Source: Tardiphaga sp.
GTDB taxonomy: Bacteria; Pseudomonadota; Alphaproteobacteria; Rhizobiales; Xanthobacteraceae
NCBI GenBank assembly: GCA_028290765.1
Contig: JAQGJF010000664.1
Location: forward strand, 1-9,974
DNA: 9,974 bases
Direction of reading: 5' to 3'
Shown here: one piece after another, positions 7,421-9,974 of the stretch
Numbering within the stretch: the first letter of the stretch is position 1
How the letters are laid out: the number at the start of each line of letters is the position of its first letter
Program-made: the position numbers and the translations under genes
The notes under the pieces: model-generated
What the model saw: the letters and a program-made list of their open reading frames with translations, nothing else
Database searches by the model: none
Told to the model about the DNA's origin: nothing

Positions 7421-8242
7421 ATGAATTTCCGTATCTTGGCCGCGCCGGCATTGCCGCGCGGGCGGGTTTTCGCCCTGTTGGCGGCCACGGCATTGTCAGC
7501 CGCATTGATCGTTCCCGAAGTTCAGGCCCAGACGCCTCCGGCTCCCGCTCCCGCGGCGCCGAAGGCCGCTCCCAAGGCGGCGCCGAAAGCCGCTCCGAAA
7601 GCCGCCCCGGCCCCGGCTCCAAGCGCGCAGGCGCCCCCGGCCGGAGCCCCTCCGGCAGGCGCCCAGTCGCCCGAGCAGCAGGTTCAGCTGATCTACGCGC
7701 CGTGGACCAAATTCTGCCTGAAGGGCCAGGATGCCAACGCCAAGCAGGTCTGCTTCACCGGCAAGGACGGCCGCATCGAGAGTGGTCAGCCGGTCATCGC
7801 GGCGGTGATCATCGAGCCGGAAGGCGAACCGAAGAAAATCCTGCGTGTCACGCTGCCGCTCGGCATGCAGCTCGTTCATGGGACCCGCGTGATCGTCGAC
7901 AACAACGCGCCGGCGCAAAGTCCCTACGTGATCTGCTTTCAAAATGGTTGCATGTCGGACTACGAGGCAACCCCGGAGATGATCGCAAATCTCAAGAAGG
8001 GGCAGAATCTGGTGGTTCAGGCCATCAATTCCAACGGCGCGCCTTTGACATTGCCGTTGCCCCTGGCGGAATTCGCCAAGGCCTATGACGGCCCGCCGAC
8101 CGATCCGAAGGTATTCGAAGAAACCCAGAAGAAGCTGCAGGAAGAGCTGCAGAAGCGCGCCGACGAAGCGCGCAAGAAGCTGGAGGGCGCCGGCGGCAAT
8201 GGGGCGGCGGCGACCCCGCCCGCCAATCCGGCGGCGAAGTAA
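7421..8242 (+). CDS. Invasion-associated locus B (IalB) family exported protein
   Basis: A 273-residue exported protein. Residues 1-36 form a signal peptide (basic start, hydrophobic VFALLAATALSAALIV at 16-31, cleavage after VQA). Residues 37-84 are a Pro/Ala/Lys linker with four tandem PKAA units (47-62), likely a flexible or envelope-spanning spacer. The IalB domain covers about 88-222: WTKFCLKG, QVCFTGKDGR, LPLGMQLVHGTRVIVD and ICFQNGCMSDYEA. Its four cysteines (99, 111, 172, 177) are the family pattern and probably form periplasmic disulfides. The tail from 230 is strongly charged and helical (KKLQEELQKRADEARKKLEG), perhaps a short coiled coil, then an Ala/Pro end. IalB was named from Bartonella red-cell invasion, but free-living alphaproteobacteria carry many homologues, so a role in invasion should not be assumed. 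It is divergent from the solute-binding protein gene and ends 21 bases before a strong terminator. Confidence 0.92.
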   Translation: MNFRILAAPALPRGRVFALLAATALSAALIVPEVQAQTPPAPAPAAPKAAPKAAPKAAPKAAPAPAPSAQAPPAGAPPAGAQSPEQQVQLIYAPWTKFCLKGQDANAKQVCFTGKDGRIESGQPVIAAVIIEPEGEPKKILRVTLPLGMQLVHGTRVIVDNNAPAQSPYVICFQNGCMSDYEATPEMIANLKKGQNLVVQAINSNGAPLTLPLPLAEFAKAYDGPPTDPKVFEETQKKLQEELQKRADEARKKLEGAGGNGAAATPPANPAAK

Positions 8243-8263
8243 CTCAAGCCTCGTTCTCAAGCG

Positions 8264-8294
8264 AAAAAGGCGCCCGAAACCGGGCGCCTTTTTT
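8264..8294 (+). terminator. Intrinsic terminator of the IalB-family gene, possibly bidirectional
   Basis: Perfect 10-bp stem 8267-8276 (aaggcgcccg) with 8281-8290, a four-base AAAC loop, and a T-run at 8289-8294. An A-run at 8264-8268 gives a T-run on the other strand too, so it may also stop transcripts from hspQ. Confidence 0.92.
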
Positions 8295-8342
8295 GTTGAG
8301 CGCGATACTTCCTGCGAAGGCGCCCGAGCGCGCCGAATCTCG

Positions 8343-8387
8343 GCTGGAGCCTGATCGGTTCTGATTGAATCAGAACCGGGCTCCAGC
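8343..8387. repeat. Bulged palindromic intergenic repeat
   Basis: Outer arms gctggagcc (8343-8351) and ggctccagc (8379-8387), inner arms cggttctgatt (8356-8366) and aatcagaaccg (8368-8378), a one-base centre, and a four-base bulge tgat (8352-8355) on the left side only. Twenty base pairs in all, without a mismatch. It belongs, from memory, to a dispersed repeat family of Bradyrhizobium-like genomes and is usually found next to the element at 8398-8472. Confidence 0.8.
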
Positions 8388-8397
8388 TTTTGATTTT

Positions 8398-8472
8398 GAC
8401 GCGTTTTCTTGACGCGAACCGGTGTCCACCCCGGATCAAGTCCGGGGCAGGCTTTCGCTCGAAAACGCTCTA
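8398..8472. repeat. Palindromic repeat (GCGTTTTC type) carrying an internal hairpin and the hspQ stop codon
   Basis: Outer arms gcgttttc (8401-8408) and gaaaacgc (8461-8468) frame the element. Read on the minus strand it begins TAGAGCGTTTTCGAGCG, a form I recognise as a common Rhizobiales intergenic repeat, and runs to the GACGCG pair at 8398-8403 and 8411-8416. The first three bases, TAG (8472-8470), are the stop codon of hspQ. Between its halves lies a separate hairpin at 8429-8447. Confidence 0.72.
8429..8447. repeat. Short hairpin nested in the larger repeat
   Basis: Perfect 7-bp arms ccccgga (8429-8435) and tccgggg (8441-8447) around TCAAG. This CCCCGGA..TCCGGGG unit is itself a frequent dispersed palindrome in alphaproteobacteria, so it may be an insertion in the host repeat or a fixed part of a longer variant. 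Confidence 0.7.
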
Positions 8473-8802
8473 ATTCAGCGACGGATTTCGCGGCCGATAG
8501 CCGCCGGACTTGTCCTTGACGAAAATCTCCGCGACCTGCGAATGCCGGATCGGCTCGCCGGACTCGTCCGGCAGCAGGTTCTGTTCGGAGACATAGGCCA
8601 CGTATTCGGATTCCGAATTCTCGGCCAGCAGGTGATAGAACGGCTGATCCTTGTGCGGCCGGACTTCCTCGGGGATCGAGAGCCACCATTCCTCGGTGTT
8701 GTTGAACTCCGGATCGATATCGAAAATCACGCCCCGGAACGAAAAGATCCGGTGGCGGACGATCTGTCCGATCTGGAATTTGGCGGTTCGCGCTTTGATC
8801 AT
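8470..8802 (-). CDS. hspQ: Heat shock protein HspQ (YccV-like, hemimethylated-DNA-binding domain)
   Basis: A 110-residue cytoplasmic protein close to the family length (105 in E. coli). The YccV/HspQ fold is seen in two blocks: IGQIVRHRIFSFRGVIFDID (11-30) with PEF after it, and PFYHLLAE...YVSEQNLLPD (54-79), where the YH pair is conserved. In E. coli HspQ is a heat-shock protein reported to bind hemimethylated oriC DNA and to act as a specificity enhancer for Lon; which applies here is not shown by sequence. The start ATG is preceded directly by GACGAGGG with almost no spacing, an unusual placement, but no other start suits the domain. The gene is alone on its strand, divergent from the AEC transporter, and no clear heat-shock promoter is visible. 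Its stop codon is part of a repeat. Confidence 0.93.
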   Translation of the reverse strand: MIKARTAKFQIGQIVRHRIFSFRGVIFDIDPEFNNTEEWWLSIPEEVRPHKDQPFYHLLAENSESEYVAYVSEQNLLPDESGEPIRHSQVAEIFVKDKSGGYRPRNPSLN

Positions 8803-8908
8803 CCCTCGTCGAATAGACCAGGATTGTGGCCGATGCTAGAGGCAAACCGGTGAATTCCGCGCCCTCTAAATCCTGCCTGGGCCAACAACCAAGAAAAACA
8901 CCCCTCCC

Positions 8909-9859
8909 ATGATGGACATCCTCAATCTGGCGCTGCCGTATTTCGGCTTGATCTTCATCGGATTTGCCTGCGGCAGGCTCAAAAACCTGCCCGAAGCAGG
9001 CTTGAGCTGGATGAATTTCTTCCTGCTGTACGTGTCGCTGCCGGCGCTGTTTTTCAGGATCATGTCAAAGACGCCGTTCGAGGAACTGAACAATCTGCCC
9101 TTCGTCATCGCGACCACGGCGGCGACCGCGACGGCGGTTTTCCTGTCTGCCCTGGCCTCGCGGCTGATCGGGCGGCTGTCGATCCGCGAGGCGACCATGG
9201 CGGGACTGTCGGGCGGCTACGGCAATATCGGTTACATGGGGCCGGGGCTCGCGCTCGCCGTACTCGGGGCCAAGGCGGCGGTTCCGACCGCGCTGATCTT
9301 CTGCTTCGACAGCATCTTCCTGTTTTCGATCGTGCCGCTGTCGATGGCGCTGACCGGCGGCGAGCGCCGCCCGCTGCTGCCGACCATCGGCATCGTGATC
9401 CGGGAGATCGCCTTTCACCCGCTCATCGTGGCGGCCTATTGCGGGGCGCTCGCAGCCGCCTTCCACATCCATCTCCCGGTCGCGATCGACGGTACGCTGC
9501 AGTTTCTGCAAAGTGCCGCGGCGCCGGTGGCGCTGTTCGCGCTCGGCGTCACCGTGGCGCTGCGGCCGTTGGGACGGGTCCCCTGGGAAATTCCGGGCCT
9601 GATCGCGATCAAGCTGATCGTACACCCTCTGATCGCCTTTGCGTTGATGATGACGTTCGGGCCGTTCGCCCCGGAATGGGCGGCGACGGCGGTGCTGATG
9701 GCTTCATTGCCGCCCGCGCTGAACGTCTTCGTCATCGCCAGGCAATACGACACCTGGGTCGAACCGGCCTCGGTAGCGGTGCTGGTGGGGACCTTTGTGT
9801 CGGTGGTGACGCTGACCAGCGTGATGTATCTGCTCAAGACCGGACAGATTGCGTTTTGA
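8909..9859 (+). CDS. AEC-family (auxin efflux carrier-like) transporter
   Basis: A 316-residue inner-membrane protein of the Mem_trans family, with about ten hydrophobic segments: near 3-20, 34-52, 64-85, 97-120, 126-148, 166-186, 203-219, 228-250, 257-275 and 286-308. The two five-helix halves of the family can be followed. GGYGNIGYMGPGLALAVLG (102-120) is the conserved crossover region of the first half, and LPPALNVFVIARQY (267-280) its counterpart in the second. Bacterial AEC members move organic anions such as malate or malonate, or other small acids; the substrate cannot be read from this sequence. Two adjacent ATGs (8909, 8912) are possible starts; no purine-rich ribosome-binding site precedes them. 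The gene stands alone, divergent from hspQ, with 106 bases between. Confidence 0.93.
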   Translation: MMDILNLALPYFGLIFIGFACGRLKNLPEAGLSWMNFFLLYVSLPALFFRIMSKTPFEELNNLPFVIATTAATATAVFLSALASRLIGRLSIREATMAGLSGGYGNIGYMGPGLALAVLGAKAAVPTALIFCFDSIFLFSIVPLSMALTGGERRPLLPTIGIVIREIAFHPLIVAAYCGALAAAFHIHLPVAIDGTLQFLQSAAAPVALFALGVTVALRPLGRVPWEIPGLIAIKLIVHPLIAFALMMTFGPFAPEWAATAVLMASLPPALNVFVIARQYDTWVEPASVAVLVGTFVSVVTLTSVMYLLKTGQIAF

Positions 9860-9894
9860 TCGCGGATCCAGAACGGCAACGTAGCTGTTCTGTC

Positions 9895-9934
9895 ACCTCT
9901 CCCATAGGGAGAGGTCGGATTGCGAAGCAATCCG
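9895..9934. repeat. Double-hairpin dispersed repeat after the AEC gene
   Basis: Hairpin one: acctctccc (9895-9903) with gggagaggt (9907-9915), loop ATA. Hairpin two directly follows: cggattgc (9916-9923) with gcaatccg (9927-9934), loop GAA. Then GGGTGAG. This is a widespread proteobacterial intergenic repeat (CCTCTCCC..GGGAGAGG plus GGATtgc..), recognised from memory. Only 35 bases after the AEC stop, it could serve as that gene's 3' structure, but no T-run follows. Confidence 0.82.
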
Positions 9935-9974
9935 GGTGAGCGACTATCTGAGTTGTCAAGTTGCATTGGCGTAT

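Noticed and set aside
8343..8472. A CRISPR-like array
   Set aside because: The units differ in sequence and length, and there are no regular spacers or cas genes.
7496..8845. A 449-codon minus-strand frame across the IalB-family gene, the terminator, the repeats and hspQ
   Set aside because: It reads through a strong terminator and palindromes, its protein is low-complexity Arg/Gly, and two clear genes cover the same DNA in other frames.

Overview
The window looks like chromosomal DNA of a high-GC alphaproteobacterium, most likely of the Bradyrhizobium/Rhodopseudomonas group (Nitrobacteraceae). The reasons are the GC-rich codon use, an IalB-family secreted protein, and several palindromic intergenic repeats of the kind I know from Rhizobiales genomes. 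This assignment comes from pattern recognition and was not checked by a search.

Layout. Bases 1-2300 (+) hold the 3' two thirds of mfd, the transcription-repair coupling factor, cut by the window edge. It converges with a minus-strand gene (2316-3554) whose domain order resembles PleD (two receiver-like domains, then a GGDEF-like domain), but the signature residues are missing throughout. Next are two adjacent hairpin repeats (3676-3779). Then comes a minus-strand pair read in the order 7179->5299, 5279->3777: an exported YejA/oligopeptide-type ABC solute-binding protein, then an ANL (acyl-CoA synthetase-like) protein whose nucleotide-binding motifs are broken. A spacer of about 240 bp separates this pair from a divergent plus-strand gene for an exported IalB-family protein (7421-8242), which ends in a strong intrinsic terminator. 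A composite of nested palindromes (8343-8472) follows, then minus-strand hspQ (8470-8802). Divergent from hspQ is an AEC-family membrane transporter (8909-9859), and a double-hairpin repeat lies at the right edge.

How the genes relate. mfd and hspQ are housekeeping and stress functions. The solute-binding protein and the ANL-like protein probably form one transcription unit, since only 18 bases separate them. No permease or ATPase is present, so the binding protein is an orphan at this locus. The most unusual points are two neighbouring genes that look like pseudoenzymes but have intact reading frames, and two minus-strand genes (ANL-like and hspQ) whose TAG stop codon is the edge of a dispersed palindromic repeat. 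Two short perfect tandem duplications also sit in gene-boundary positions. I found no tRNA, rRNA, CRISPR array, phage, transposase or defence system, and no intergenic stretch exceeds 300 bases.
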